DNA of 55,491 nucleotides from Bacteroidetes bacterium UBA6183. GTDB taxonomy: Bacteria > Bacteroidota > Bacteroidia > UKL13-3. Position numbers and translations under genes: made by a program. The DNA lies in NCBI GenBank assembly GCA_002422865.1, contig DITN01000011.1, positions 31,297-86,787 of the forward strand. Reading direction: 5' to 3'. The stretch's first letter is position 1; every line of letters starts with the position of its first letter. The notes under the pieces are model-generated. The model was not told the DNA's origin. It saw only the letters and a list, made by a program, of their open reading frames with translations, and did no database searches. Shown piece after piece: positions 45,013-51,711 of this stretch.

Positions 45013-45040
45013 AAAAGTCGAACAACACTGCTCGACTTTT
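45013..45040 (-). terminator. Terminator after tpiA
   Basis: AAAAGTCGA (45013-45021) pairs with TCGACTTTT (45032-45040) around a 10-base loop. The A-run to its left gives a T-run on the minus strand, 23 bp after the tpiA stop at 45063. Confidence 0.8.
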
Positions 45041-45062
45041 ATCTTATAAATTAAATTTAAAC

Positions 45063-45827
45063 CTACTTCATTGCTTTTACAATATCTACAAAGCTGCGGC
45101 TTTGTAATGCTGCACCGCCAACTAAAGCACCATCTATATCCGGAGCAGAGAACAACTCGACTGCATTATCTGCTTTTACACTTCCGCCATATTGTATGGT
45201 TAGGTTATCTGCTACTTGGTTGTTGTAATGCTCGCGCACCAACCCACGAATAAATGCATGCACCTCTTGTGCTTGCGCTGTACTTGCTGTTTTGCCTGTA
45301 CCAATAGCCCAAACTGGTTCGTAGGCAATTACAACGTTTGCAAATTGCTCGGCAGTTAAATGAAACAACCCTTCGCTTACTTGCTTTTTCAATACATCAA
45401 AGTGTGTGTTGCTTTCACGTTCTTCTAATGTTTCGCCACAGCAATAAATAGCTGTTAAATTATTTTTTAAAACAGCATCCACCTTACGTGCCAACCAATC
45501 GTTGGTTTCGTTAAAGTATTGTCTGCGCTCACTGTGTCCAATAATTACATACTCGGCACCACAGCTTTTAATCATACCTGCACTTACCTCGCCTGTGTAT
45601 GCACCACTATCGTGGTTGCTGCAATTTTGTGCACCACTAAATACATTTCCACTATCGGCCACCATGCGGCTAACCGCGTTAATATGAATAAACGGAGGAA
45701 TAATTACCACATGCGCACTGCCTTGGTATTCGTCTTTTACCATTCCGGTAACTTCAGTAACTAATGCCATCCCTTCCTCAAAAGATTTGTTCATTTTCCA
45801 GTTACCTGCTATAATTTTCTTTCTCAT
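45063..45827 (-). CDS. tpiA: Triosephosphate isomerase
   Basis: This 254-residue (beta/alpha)8 enzyme interconverts dihydroxyacetone phosphate and glyceraldehyde-3-phosphate in glycolysis. Motifs are the start RKKIIAGNWKMNKS with the catalytic Lys, the His in IIGHSERRQYF, the catalytic-Glu loop VIAYEPVWAIGTGKTAS, and the phosphate-binding GGSVKADNAVELFS and GALVGGAAL. Length is normal. It has its own terminator. Confidence 0.96.
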   Translation of the reverse strand: MRKKIIAGNWKMNKSFEEGMALVTEVTGMVKDEYQGSAHVVIIPPFIHINAVSRMVADSGNVFSGAQNCSNHDSGAYTGEVSAGMIKSCGAEYVIIGHSERRQYFNETNDWLARKVDAVLKNNLTAIYCCGETLEERESNTHFDVLKKQVSEGLFHLTAEQFANVVIAYEPVWAIGTGKTASTAQAQEVHAFIRGLVREHYNNQVADNLTIQYGGSVKADNAVELFSAPDIDGALVGGAALQSRSFVDIVKAMK

Positions 45828-46227
45828 TTTTTTGTTATTTGTTAATTAGTTATTGGTTGAGTGGTTGATTTGTTAATGGTTTATAGTTTTATTCTCTAAC
45901 GTCTAACCCCAGCTTCTAACATTCAACACTAAAAATTTAAAATTCAACATTGGGTTCTGCCTTCCAAAGTCTAACCTCCAAAATCTATCCTCTAAATTTT
46001 AACGCAGTGTTTTCTTGAGGAAGTGATGCGAAAGAGAGAGATTGCTCCGCAATTATGTATGTTTACCAATCTCGCTTCTCGTATCTCGTATCTCCAATTA
46101 TCTATCTTCCAACCTCACGTTGCGAAAATAATAAAAATGTGATTAGCTGCTCAATTATTGCGATGTTTAATCCAACACTCGGCTCATTTAATTTATATTC
46201 ATCATCTTACTTTAAACCAGCCCTACA
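45828..46227. other. 400-bp spacer of low-complexity words
   Basis: No gene is visible. The left part contains TTAGTTATTGGTTGAGTGGTTGA-like words, as in the scoA-scoB spacer. The middle has repeated TCTAACxTCTAAC and TTCAACATT words, and the right part has a short tandem of CTCGTAT units (46073-46095). The composition is unlike coding DNA. It may be decayed repeat DNA. The tpiA promoter must lie in its left end. Confidence 0.45.
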
Positions 46228-46557
46228 TTAACAGTAAAACTCCAAATCACTAAATTGGTTATACTGAAACACCATATAAGGACCTTGCATACGCCTGTTA
46301 GATTCTTGGTACTTGCCATAACCTGTTATCAAGCCGCCTAGCCACTTAAAAAGTCGTCCGAATATATTAGCTCGTTGTTGTGCAGATAATAATTGATATG
46401 CCTCTGCACTAATACCTAATTGTTGGGTTGCATAATTTCTTATCAATAATTCATCTACTAAGCTATCAGGTTGCGCTATAGAAATAGAAGAAGCCCTAGC
46501 ATTATTTGCAAACGCAAATAATACTACACAAAATAGTAGTAAAATTAGTTTTTTCAT
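46228..46557 (-). CDS. Small exported protein of unknown function
   Basis: This 109-residue protein has a clear signal peptide (MKKLILLLFCVVLFAFANNA, cleavage near residue 22) and a mature part of about 87 residues. It includes DSLVDELLIRNYATQQLGIS, an LSAQQRANIFGRLFKWLGGL amphipathic stretch, and an aromatic C-terminus (FQYNQFSDLEFYC) ending in Cys. I do not recognise the family. It lies 17 bp downstream of a lipoprotein gene on the same strand, probably co-transcribed. Confidence 0.6.
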   Translation of the reverse strand: MKKLILLLFCVVLFAFANNARASSISIAQPDSLVDELLIRNYATQQLGISAEAYQLLSAQQRANIFGRLFKWLGGLITGYGKYQESNRRMQGPYMVFQYNQFSDLEFYC

Positions 46558-46574
46558 AAAGGTGGGTGGGGGAG

Positions 46575-47174
46575 TTATTTTATTAGGGTTAGTTCATTAT
46601 TTAAGTATTTTATTTTAAGAATCAATGCACTAGGACCTTTAGTTCTTGAGTTAAACATAAAGTATTGTGCTGTATCAGGACCATTTGTCCAGTAATATGG
46701 TTCATAATACTTAACCCCATTAATATTTATAGTATCATTAACTACTTTCGAAATTTGGTATTCTCCTACATTTACATTTTTAAATGAATAATTAGCGTAT
46801 ATCATCGATTTACCATCTTTCGTGAGAATTCCATGTGGATGATATTCTAATCTGAAAGTGAAACCAATTGCATTAATACAATTGTAGGTATAAATAAGAT
46901 TTTCATATTTACTATCACAAAGACTTGGGTCGCCACCAGGCACTAATTGCCAGCCAGATTGTGCTCCTTGACCAACATATATCTGCGTATCTTTGTTATT
47001 GTATAAAAACAAAAGCGTATCGCTACCATGATAAGGTGAAAAGGTATTAGATTTTTGAGATTCTGTTAGATAAGAATAATTCACCCCTGTACATTTACTT
47101 TCCTTATTACAAGAAAAAAACAGTACCGAAAACAAAGTAATGATAATGCTGTTTAAAATGAGTGTTAATTTCAT
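46575..47174 (-). CDS. Putative lipoprotein of unknown function
   Basis: From ATG 47174 the product has 199 residues. An N-terminal hydrophobic stretch ends at a probable lipobox (VLFFSC, Cys22), followed by NKESKCTG, so it would be lipid-anchored after export. The longer reading from 47276 adds 34 hydrophobic residues that would mask the lipobox. The mature part is strand-rich with several aromatic residues (GEYQISKVV, KYYEPYYWTNGPDTAQYFMF) and ends KYLNNELTLIK. There is no known domain. It precedes the 109-residue exported protein gene by 17 bp. Confidence 0.6.
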   Translation of the reverse strand: MKLTLILNSIIITLFSVLFFSCNKESKCTGVNYSYLTESQKSNTFSPYHGSDTLLFLYNNKDTQIYVGQGAQSGWQLVPGGDPSLCDSKYENLIYTYNCINAIGFTFRLEYHPHGILTKDGKSMIYANYSFKNVNVGEYQISKVVNDTININGVKYYEPYYWTNGPDTAQYFMFNSRTKGPSALILKIKYLNNELTLIK

Positions 47175-47263
47175 AGTGTTTATTATTAATGGTAAAGTAA
47201 AATTAAAAATATATTTAAAATAAACAAGTTGTGCCGTACCAATTAACAAACCCAAATAACAAA

Positions 47264-47293
47264 AAACGCCTATCAAAAAATTGAAAGGCGTTT
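47264..47293 (-). terminator. Terminator after the GlmU-like gene
   Basis: AAACGCCTATCAA (47264-47276) pairs with TTGAAAGGCGTTT (47281-47293) with a single A-A mismatch and a 4-base loop. The A-run on the left forms a T-run on the minus strand. It sits about 70 bp past the stop at 47363. Confidence 0.8.
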
Positions 47294-47362
47294 AATAACA
47301 TAAATATTTCTCCTATCAGCTACTGCATTAATGTAGCCAAATTTAAAGTGTAAGATAGTGGA

Positions 47363-48568
47363 TTACTCACTCCCTTTCTCCCAAAATCTATACTTAGCGG
47401 TTTGTTCAAAAACGTGTTTGGTAATGGCTTTATCTTCATCGGTAAAAACAATGTTTCTACGCGCGCACATGGCTTCGGCAGTTTTGTAAAACTTGTTTAA
47501 CACAAAAGTATCAAACCCTTGCGCCCCACCCCAAGCAAAACTTGGAATAAAATTACGCGGGAAACCTGCACCAAAAATATTTGCGCCAACGCCTACAACC
47601 GTGCCTGTATTAAACATGGTGTTAATACCACATTTAGCATGATCGGCCAGCATTACCCCACAAAAAGTTAATCCTGTTTTTTCAAATCGTTCGGTGGTGT
47701 AGTTCCAAAGTTTTACTTCATCGTACGTATTTTTAAGGTTACTGTTATTGGTATCTGCACCAATATTAACCCACTCGCCTACTACGGCATTGCCCATAAA
47801 ACCATCATGACCTTTATTGCTGTACGCAAAAAATACCACATTGTTTACTTCACCACCTACTTTACAATGTGGGCCAACTGTTGTTGGTCCATAAATTTTG
47901 GCATCCATTTTCAATCCACCGTGTTCGCACAAAGCAAATGGTCCGCGTACTTTACAACCTTCCATCACTTCAGCGTCAACACCAATGTATATAGGTCCGG
48001 CTGAAGCATTTAAAATACTAAACTCAACTGTGGCTCCGGGTTCAATAAAAATACGCTCGGGGTTTAAGGTTTGATTGGTAGATGATATTGGCGCACTTAC
48101 ACGACCTTTGGTGATTAAATCAAAATCGGCCTCTATGGCTTTTCCGTTTTTTGAAAAAATATCATACGCGTGGTTAACAACAATGGTATCTATTTGCGAT
48201 GATTGAATTTTAGTTTCGGGAGCAAACTGCTCTTCCGAAAAATCAAGCACTTCACCTGATGCGATGTTGCATGCAACCAAAGTATCTCTTAAGTATAACG
48301 CCTCACCTGTTTTAAGTTGGGTTATTTCGCTCCAAAGTAAATGATTAGGACAAACACTGCCGTTAATCATTAAATTATGCTGAGCAGTTACAGCAGGGTA
48401 TTTTACGCTTAAATAATCCTGGGTTTTAAATGAAGGCTGAACACCCGCATATTTAGCCCATTTCTCGGTAATGGTTAGTATACCAATTCTAATTTCGGGA
48501 ACCGGACGGGTAAAAGTAAAGGGCAATAAATTATTGCGATTTTTACCATCAAATAAAATCACATTCAT
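47363..48568 (-). CDS. GlmU-like sugar nucleotidyltransferase/acyltransferase, Bacteroidota type
   Basis: This 401-residue protein has an N-terminal nucleotidyltransferase-like domain that begins MNVILFDGKNRNNLLPFTFT and PVPEIRIGILTI in place of the usual GxGxRL-KPxx motif. A C-terminal left-handed beta-helix of hexapeptide repeats (about 170-330) follows, with text such as PIYIGVDAEVMEGCKVRGPF, YGPTTVGPHCKVGGEV and NTGTVVGVGANIFGAG. This matches the alternative GlmU family of Bacteroidota, proposed to make UDP-GlcNAc from glucosamine-1-phosphate. The atypical N-terminal motif means the transferase activity should be treated as predicted. It is followed by a terminator. Confidence 0.85.
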   Translation of the reverse strand: MNVILFDGKNRNNLLPFTFTRPVPEIRIGILTITEKWAKYAGVQPSFKTQDYLSVKYPAVTAQHNLMINGSVCPNHLLWSEITQLKTGEALYLRDTLVACNIASGEVLDFSEEQFAPETKIQSSQIDTIVVNHAYDIFSKNGKAIEADFDLITKGRVSAPISSTNQTLNPERIFIEPGATVEFSILNASAGPIYIGVDAEVMEGCKVRGPFALCEHGGLKMDAKIYGPTTVGPHCKVGGEVNNVVFFAYSNKGHDGFMGNAVVGEWVNIGADTNNSNLKNTYDEVKLWNYTTERFEKTGLTFCGVMLADHAKCGINTMFNTGTVVGVGANIFGAGFPRNFIPSFAWGGAQGFDTFVLNKFYKTAEAMCARRNIVFTDEDKAITKHVFEQTAKYRFWEKGSE

Positions 48569-48584
48569 AGTGCGAGTATATAAA

Positions 48585-48611
48585 AAAAGCCCCCCAAATT
48601 GGAAGGCTTTT
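48585..48611 (-). terminator. Terminator after rpmE2
   Basis: AAAAGCC (48585-48591) pairs with GGCTTTT (48605-48611), with CC/GG pairing inside. The A-run at 48582-48588 makes a T-run on the minus strand, 26 bp past the rpmE2 stop. Confidence 0.75.
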
Positions 48612-48637
48612 GCAATATTGTTAAAAAAATAATGGAA

Positions 48638-48889
48638 TTATTTTTTCTTAGCGTAACGTTTGTTGAATTTATCAATACGACCGGCAGTGTCAATTAACAT
48701 GTTGGTACCAGTAAAGAATGGGTGAGATTTGTGTGAAATCTCCAATTTAAACAAAGGATATTCGTTGCCGTCTTCCCATTTAACAGTTTCTTTAGTGTCT
48801 ACAGTCGAACGAGTTATGAATGAATAGTCGTTTGACATGTCCTTGAACACAACCATTCTGTAATTTTTTGGGTGGATATCTGCTTTCAT
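48638..48889 (-). CDS. rpmE2: 50S ribosomal protein L31 type B (bL31B)
   Basis: This 83-residue ribosomal protein starts MKADIHPKNYRMVVFKDMSN (ATG 48889; an upstream in-frame ATG at 48958 adds residues that belong to the promoter region). It has the family motifs HPFFTGTNMLIDTAGRIDKF and a basic end KRYAKKK. It lacks the zinc-binding cysteines of type A L31 and so is the zinc-independent form. Promoter elements lie at 48917-48946. Confidence 0.95.
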   Translation of the reverse strand: MKADIHPKNYRMVVFKDMSNDYSFITRSTVDTKETVKWEDGNEYPLFKLEISHKSHPFFTGTNMLIDTAGRIDKFNKRYAKKK

Positions 48890-48916
48890 CTCTGCTTTAT
48901 TTACTTTTTGAGGGGG

Positions 48917-48946
48917 CAAATATATGAAATTTTCATTAGTGCCAAA
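48917..48946 (-). promoter_or_regulatory. Bacteroidota-type promoter of rpmE2
   Basis: On the minus strand TTTG (48943-48946) is followed after exactly 18 bases by TATATTTG (48917-48924), a full match to the TAnnTTTG -7 element. Its position excludes the more upstream start codon of the rpmE2 frame. Confidence 0.7.
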
Positions 48947-48962
48947 ATATTTAGACAAAAAT

Positions 48963-49049
48963 TTAGCCCAAATTGATCAATAGGAGCTTTTTAAAAGCGA
49001 ACTACTTGATTTAGTTGGGCTAACCCCGATTTATGAATTTGTTCATAAA
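48963..49049. other. Two adjacent palindromic structures upstream of rpmE2 and the phosphoribosyltransferase
   Basis: The first is a long nested hairpin: TTAGCCCAA (48963-48971) with TTGGGCTAA (49015-49023), ATCAA (48976-48980) with TTGAT (49006-49010), and GCTTTT (48986-48991) with AAAAGC (48993-48998). The second is TTTATGAA (49030-49037) with TTCATAAA (49042-49049) around TTTG. They lie between the divergent genes, just upstream of the rpmE2 promoter. They may be an RNA structure in the phosphoribosyltransferase leader or protein-binding dyads. Confidence 0.5.
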
Positions 49050-49207
49050 TTTGTTAAAATTGATGATTTACAAATTCTTAATCGATTGTGTTCGGCTGTC
49101 GACTAACAAAACCTCGAATGGGGTTTAGTACTGCACCAAAAAATGTTTACAGATTGGGCTTCAAGCCACAAAATTATTTTTTGGCGAAAAATCACTACAA
49201 TTGTAGC

Positions 49208-49714
49208 ATGAAGAGTGACAAAACCCAAATTTTAAGCGACAAACAAGTTAAACAAATACTTAAACGCTTGGCTTACCAAGTGTACGAAAATAATTTTAAC
49301 GAAAAAGAATTGGTAATTGCCGGAATTGAAGGTCGCGGTGTAAAAGTTGCCGAATTGCTTTGCAAGGAGTTGGCTGAAATTTGTAAAATAAAACTCTCTT
49401 CTACGGATATTGTGCTTGATAAAAGTAATCCTGCTCAAAAACAAGTACTGTTAAGCAACAACAAACTTACGGTAAAAGACAAAGTGGTAATTGTAGTTGA
49501 TGATGTGTTAAACACCGGCAAAACCATGCTTTATTCATTAATCCCTTTAGTAAGCGACAAAGCCCGTAAAATACAAACACTGGTTCTTGTTGATAGAAAC
49601 CACATCTCTTTTCCGGTAAAAGCCAATTATGTAGGCACAGCACTTAGTACCACACTACAAGAACACATTGAAGTTACCATTACAAAAGGTAAAGTGAATG
49701 TGTATTTGAGTTAA
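49208..49714 (+). CDS. PyrR-like phosphoribosyltransferase
   Basis: This 168-residue protein (ATG 49208, MKSDKTQILSDKQVKQ) is a type I phosphoribosyltransferase. The PRPP-binding motif VVIVVDDVLNTGKTM, the upstream IAGIEGRGVKVAELL hood/loop and the C-terminal LVDRNHISFPVKANYVGTAL are most like PyrR (UMP-pyrophosphorylase/pyrimidine regulator), although an xpt/hpt-type role cannot be excluded. The reading upstream of 49208 (to 49088) is low-complexity and not conserved. It is monocistronic. No attenuator pointing to pyr genes was found nearby. Confidence 0.8.
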   Translation: MKSDKTQILSDKQVKQILKRLAYQVYENNFNEKELVIAGIEGRGVKVAELLCKELAEICKIKLSSTDIVLDKSNPAQKQVLLSNNKLTVKDKVVIVVDDVLNTGKTMLYSLIPLVSDKARKIQTLVLVDRNHISFPVKANYVGTALSTTLQEHIEVTITKGKVNVYLS

Positions 49715-49725
49715 CGAGGGAAATT

Positions 49726-49750
49726 CGAAACGAAGTTCAGCGTAGCTAAA
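49726..49750 (+). repeat. Dispersed repeat, copy 1
   Basis: CGAAACGAAGTTCAGCGTAG followed by CTAAA. Canonical form of the family. Confidence 0.75.
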
Positions 49751-49760
49751 TACGAAGCAC

Positions 49761-49783
49761 GAAACGTAGTTCAGCGGAGCTAA
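49761..49783 (+). repeat. Dispersed repeat, copy 2
   Basis: GAAACGTAGTTCAGCGGAGC followed by TAA. Two changes from copy 1; lies 10 bp after it, so the two are nearly tandem. Confidence 0.72.
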
Positions 49784-49830
49784 ATTCGAAAATAATTACA
49801 GCTGAATAATGTTTCGAAATGTTGAATAAT

Positions 49831-49860
49831 GAACGCTGAAACGAAGTTCAGCGTAGCTGA
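49831..49860 (+). repeat. Dispersed repeat, copy 3, with hairpin arms
   Basis: GAACGCTGAAACGAAGTTCA followed by GCGTAGCTGA. ACGCTGAA at the left pairs with TTCAGCGT across ACGAAG, giving a perfect 8-bp stem. TTCAGC-GTA-GCTGAA forms an alternative stem. So the repeat can fold. Confidence 0.72.
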
Positions 49861-49891
49861 AAGTGGAATGTTAAATTCCAAACTCCTACTC

Positions 49892-49940
49892 TCGATACAC
49901 ACTCCCTTCTCAGCCCACCCAAAGCGCACTCGAGCAGGCT
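49892..49940 (+). repeat. Longer direct repeat, copy A
   Basis: Begins TCGATACACACTC and ends CGAGCAGGCT. About three quarters of positions match copy B at 50300-50349 (shared CAGCCCA and CAAAGCG words). Confidence 0.65.
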
Positions 49941-50279
49941 GAAACTTTGCGAAGCAAACTCCTTCCGACCTCTCTGAAACTCAGAAGCGGAAGACTTTGC
50001 CCTCTAAAATACGCTGCGAAACCTCTGTGTAGCTCTGCGGTAAAAAATAAATCACAGAGGTAAGGCGGAATATTCTTGCGAGGATTTGACAAAATTTAAA
50101 GTACACAGACCATTGGTGTAGACTGAAGCGTCTGTTAGCAACGCCTTCGGCATTGGGGAGAATTTGATTTTAACAGATAAATTCACTTTTGAACGAAAGA
50201 GCTACTTCGAGTTCGGAGCGTAGCGAAGAGTATCGAGAAGTAGAGTGTTAACATGAATTATTGTTCCTGACTCCTATTT

Positions 50280-50302
50280 TAGCTCCGCTGAACTTCGTTT
50301 CG
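50280..50302 (-). repeat. Dispersed repeat, copy 4 (inverted)
   Basis: On the minus strand it reads CGAAACGAAGTTCAGCGGAG then CTA, one change from the canonical word. It directly abuts copy B of the longer repeat. Confidence 0.75.
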
Positions 50303-50349
50303 ATACACGCTCTAACACACAGCCCAAGCAAAGCGTAATCGAATAGGCT
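50300..50349 (+). repeat. Longer direct repeat, copy B
   Basis: Begins TCGATACACGCTC and ends CGAATAGGCT. Pairs with copy A at 49892-49940, 408 bp away. Confidence 0.65.
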
Positions 50350-50475
50350 AGAGTCTTATGTAGATTAGAAGCTAAATATTGGAAAACAATCTGCATTTGA
50401 AGATAAATCTAGCGTCTTCCTTTTGAAGAAAGATAAGAGATGGATGTCTTGAAATAAATTCGAAATAAGAAATAT

Positions 50476-50499
50476 CGAAACCAAGTTCAGCCTAGTTAA
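50476..50499 (+). repeat. Dispersed repeat, copy 5 (diverged)
   Basis: CGAAACCAAGTTCAGCCTAG then TTAA. Three changes from the canonical word. Confidence 0.6.
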
Positions 50500-50531
50500 T
50501 GATGAATATCGAATGTTGAACGCTGAATGTA

Positions 50532-50554
50532 GAAACGAAGTTCAGCGTAGCTAA
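50532..50554 (+). repeat. Dispersed repeat, copy 6
   Basis: GAAACGAAGTTCAGCGTAGC then TAA. Identical to copy 1 over the core, and preceded by GAACGCTGAA at 50519-50528 as in copy 3. Confidence 0.75.
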
Positions 50555-50671
50555 TTATGAAGTTATTAGATAAACCTAAACGACAGAACAAAGTTTGAAC
50601 GAAAATCATCCAAACAATAAACCATGAACATAAAACCAATAACCCATCAACGTAATCAACCAATCACAAAA

Positions 50672-50701
50672 AAAAATCCCATTCTTGCGAACAGGATTTT
50701 T
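50672..50701 (-). terminator. Terminator after hup
   Basis: AAAAATCC (50672-50679) pairs with GGATTTTT (50694-50701). The A-run on the left gives a T-run on the minus strand. Lies 22 bp after the hup stop. Confidence 0.8.
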
Positions 50702-50722
50702 AATTTTTTGATCAAGTTATGA

Positions 50723-50995
50723 TTACTTGATTTTGCCTTGTAAGCCAGCACCAGCTTTAAATTTAACAACCTTTTTTGCTGGGATGTTAATTTCTTTACC
50801 GGTTTGAGGGTTACGACCTTTACGTGCTGCACGCTTAGTTACAGAGAAAGTTCCGAAACCTACTAAAATAAGTTTGTCACCTTTCTTTAAAGCACCTTGT
50901 GTTGCAGCCATAAATGAATCTAAAGCAGCAGCAGCTTGAACCTTTGTTAATTTCGCATCATGTGCGATTTTGTCGATTAAATCAGACTTGTTCAT
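50723..50995 (-). CDS. hup: HU family DNA-binding protein
   Basis: This 90-residue histone-like protein bends and compacts DNA as a dimer. It begins MNKSDLIDKIAHDAKLTKVQ, has the GFGTFSVTKRAARKGRNPQT DNA-binding arm, with GKEINIPAKKVVKFKAG at the end, and is of standard HU length. The gene is single, with a promoter (51034-51064) and terminator of its own. It is the HU type rather than IHF by the RNPQTG arm and the lack of alpha/beta-specific residues. Confidence 0.95.
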   Translation of the reverse strand: MNKSDLIDKIAHDAKLTKVQAAAALDSFMAATQGALKKGDKLILVGFGTFSVTKRAARKGRNPQTGKEINIPAKKVVKFKAGAGLQGKIK

Positions 50996-51033
50996 AGTTG
51001 ATAATAATTAAAGTGTTTGTTGTTTTACCATAA

Positions 51034-51064
51034 CAAACTTAGCAACAATGCTGAATAAAACAAG
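51034..51064 (-). promoter_or_regulatory. Bacteroidota-type promoter of hup
   Basis: On the minus strand CTTG (51061-51064) is followed after 19 bases by TAAGTTTG (51034-51041), an exact TAnnTTTG. About 39 bp upstream of the start codon. Confidence 0.65.
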
Positions 51065-51158
51065 TACCTGCGTAGGTTTTTTGATATTTTTTTTGAATTA
51101 GATTTTCACAGGTTTTCAACAATAGCGCGGTTTTACGGCACATACCCCCTAAAACGCA

Positions 51159-51671
51159 CTACCTCGAATAAGCTGAAACTACTGTATTTACTGGGCTTTC
51201 ACCATCTTTTTCGGGTAATTCAACCACTACCCTGCTTTGGGTATAAAACGCGTCTCTCTCAGCCAATTTATGGGCAATAAATTGCATTAACTCCTCGCCT
51301 TTAAGTCCTTTTACTAAGGGTCTTGGCTTTTTTGCATGCACCAATCTGCTATATATAAACGCAGGTTCAGCTTTTAAATACACGGTTAACCCTTCACTTT
51401 TCATAAACAACATATTATCATGGTAGCAGGGTAAACCTCCTCCTGTAGCTATTACATGTGGCTTGTGGTTGGGTAAACTTCTTAAAACATCTGCTTCAAT
51501 TTCTCTAAATGCTTTTTCTCCTAACTCATCAAACAATTGCGCTATGGTTTTATGTGTACGTTGTTCTATTAACTTATCAGTATCTATAAAAGGCATGGAG
51601 AGTGCCCTTGCCAACCTTTTACCAAAGGTGGTTTTACCAACTGCCATAAATCCTATTAAGTAAATGTGCAT
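51159..51671 (-). CDS. aroK: Shikimate kinase
   Basis: This 170-residue P-loop kinase phosphorylates shikimate at the 3-OH. It begins MHIYLIGFMAVGKTTFGKRL (Walker A GFMAVGKTT), followed by FIDTDKLIEQRTHKTI (substrate Asp), EKAFREIEADVL, VIATGGGLP and the lid-region RPLVKGL. It supplies the pathway step missing between the aroB and aroA genes at 4-6 kb. It lies 40 bp downstream of the BT_3928-like gene, with an intercistronic hairpin just before its start. Confidence 0.94.
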   Translation of the reverse strand: MHIYLIGFMAVGKTTFGKRLARALSMPFIDTDKLIEQRTHKTIAQLFDELGEKAFREIEADVLRSLPNHKPHVIATGGGLPCYHDNMLFMKSEGLTVYLKAEPAFIYSRLVHAKKPRPLVKGLKGEELMQFIAHKLAERDAFYTQSRVVVELPEKDGESPVNTVVSAYSR

Positions 51672-51677
51672 ATTAAA

Positions 51678-51703
51678 ATGGCTGCCTATTTGTAAGCAGC
51701 CAT
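51678..51703 (-). terminator. Intercistronic hairpin upstream of aroK
   Basis: ATGGCTGC (51678-51685) pairs perfectly with GCAGCCAT (51696-51703) around a 10-base loop. On the minus strand it is followed by TTTAATA, a weak T-run, and the aroK ATG comes 7 bp later. It may be a partial terminator or attenuator, or an RNA structure affecting aroK initiation. Confidence 0.55.
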
Positions 51704-51711
51704 GTTATTGT

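Larger units (their letters stand above)
49715..50722. other. 1-kb spacer, mosaic of dispersed repeats, no gene recognised
   Basis: Five copies of the GAAACGAAGTTCAGCGTAGCTAA family (four direct, one inverted), plus a diverged sixth, are scattered among AT-rich filler. Direct repeats of about 50 bp, beginning TCGATACAC and ending AGGCT, occur at 49892-49940 and 50300-50349. Words such as GGAGCGTAGCGAAGAGTATC (50215-50234) also occur. A 60-codon ORF in this area lacks any recognisable feature. This spacer separates the phosphoribosyltransferase from the hup gene. Confidence 0.6.

Noticed and set aside
49910..50092. A 60-codon open frame inside the repeat mosaic
   Set aside because: Cys/Ser/Leu-rich and built across the longer direct repeat; nothing resembles a known protein.
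39948..51077. Repeated phrase ACCTGCGTAGGTTTTTT at 39948-39960 and 51065-51078
   Set aside because: One copy is within the end of plsY coding sequence and the other in the spacer upstream of hup; both can form short ACCT/AGGT stems, but two copies are not enough to call a repeat family.
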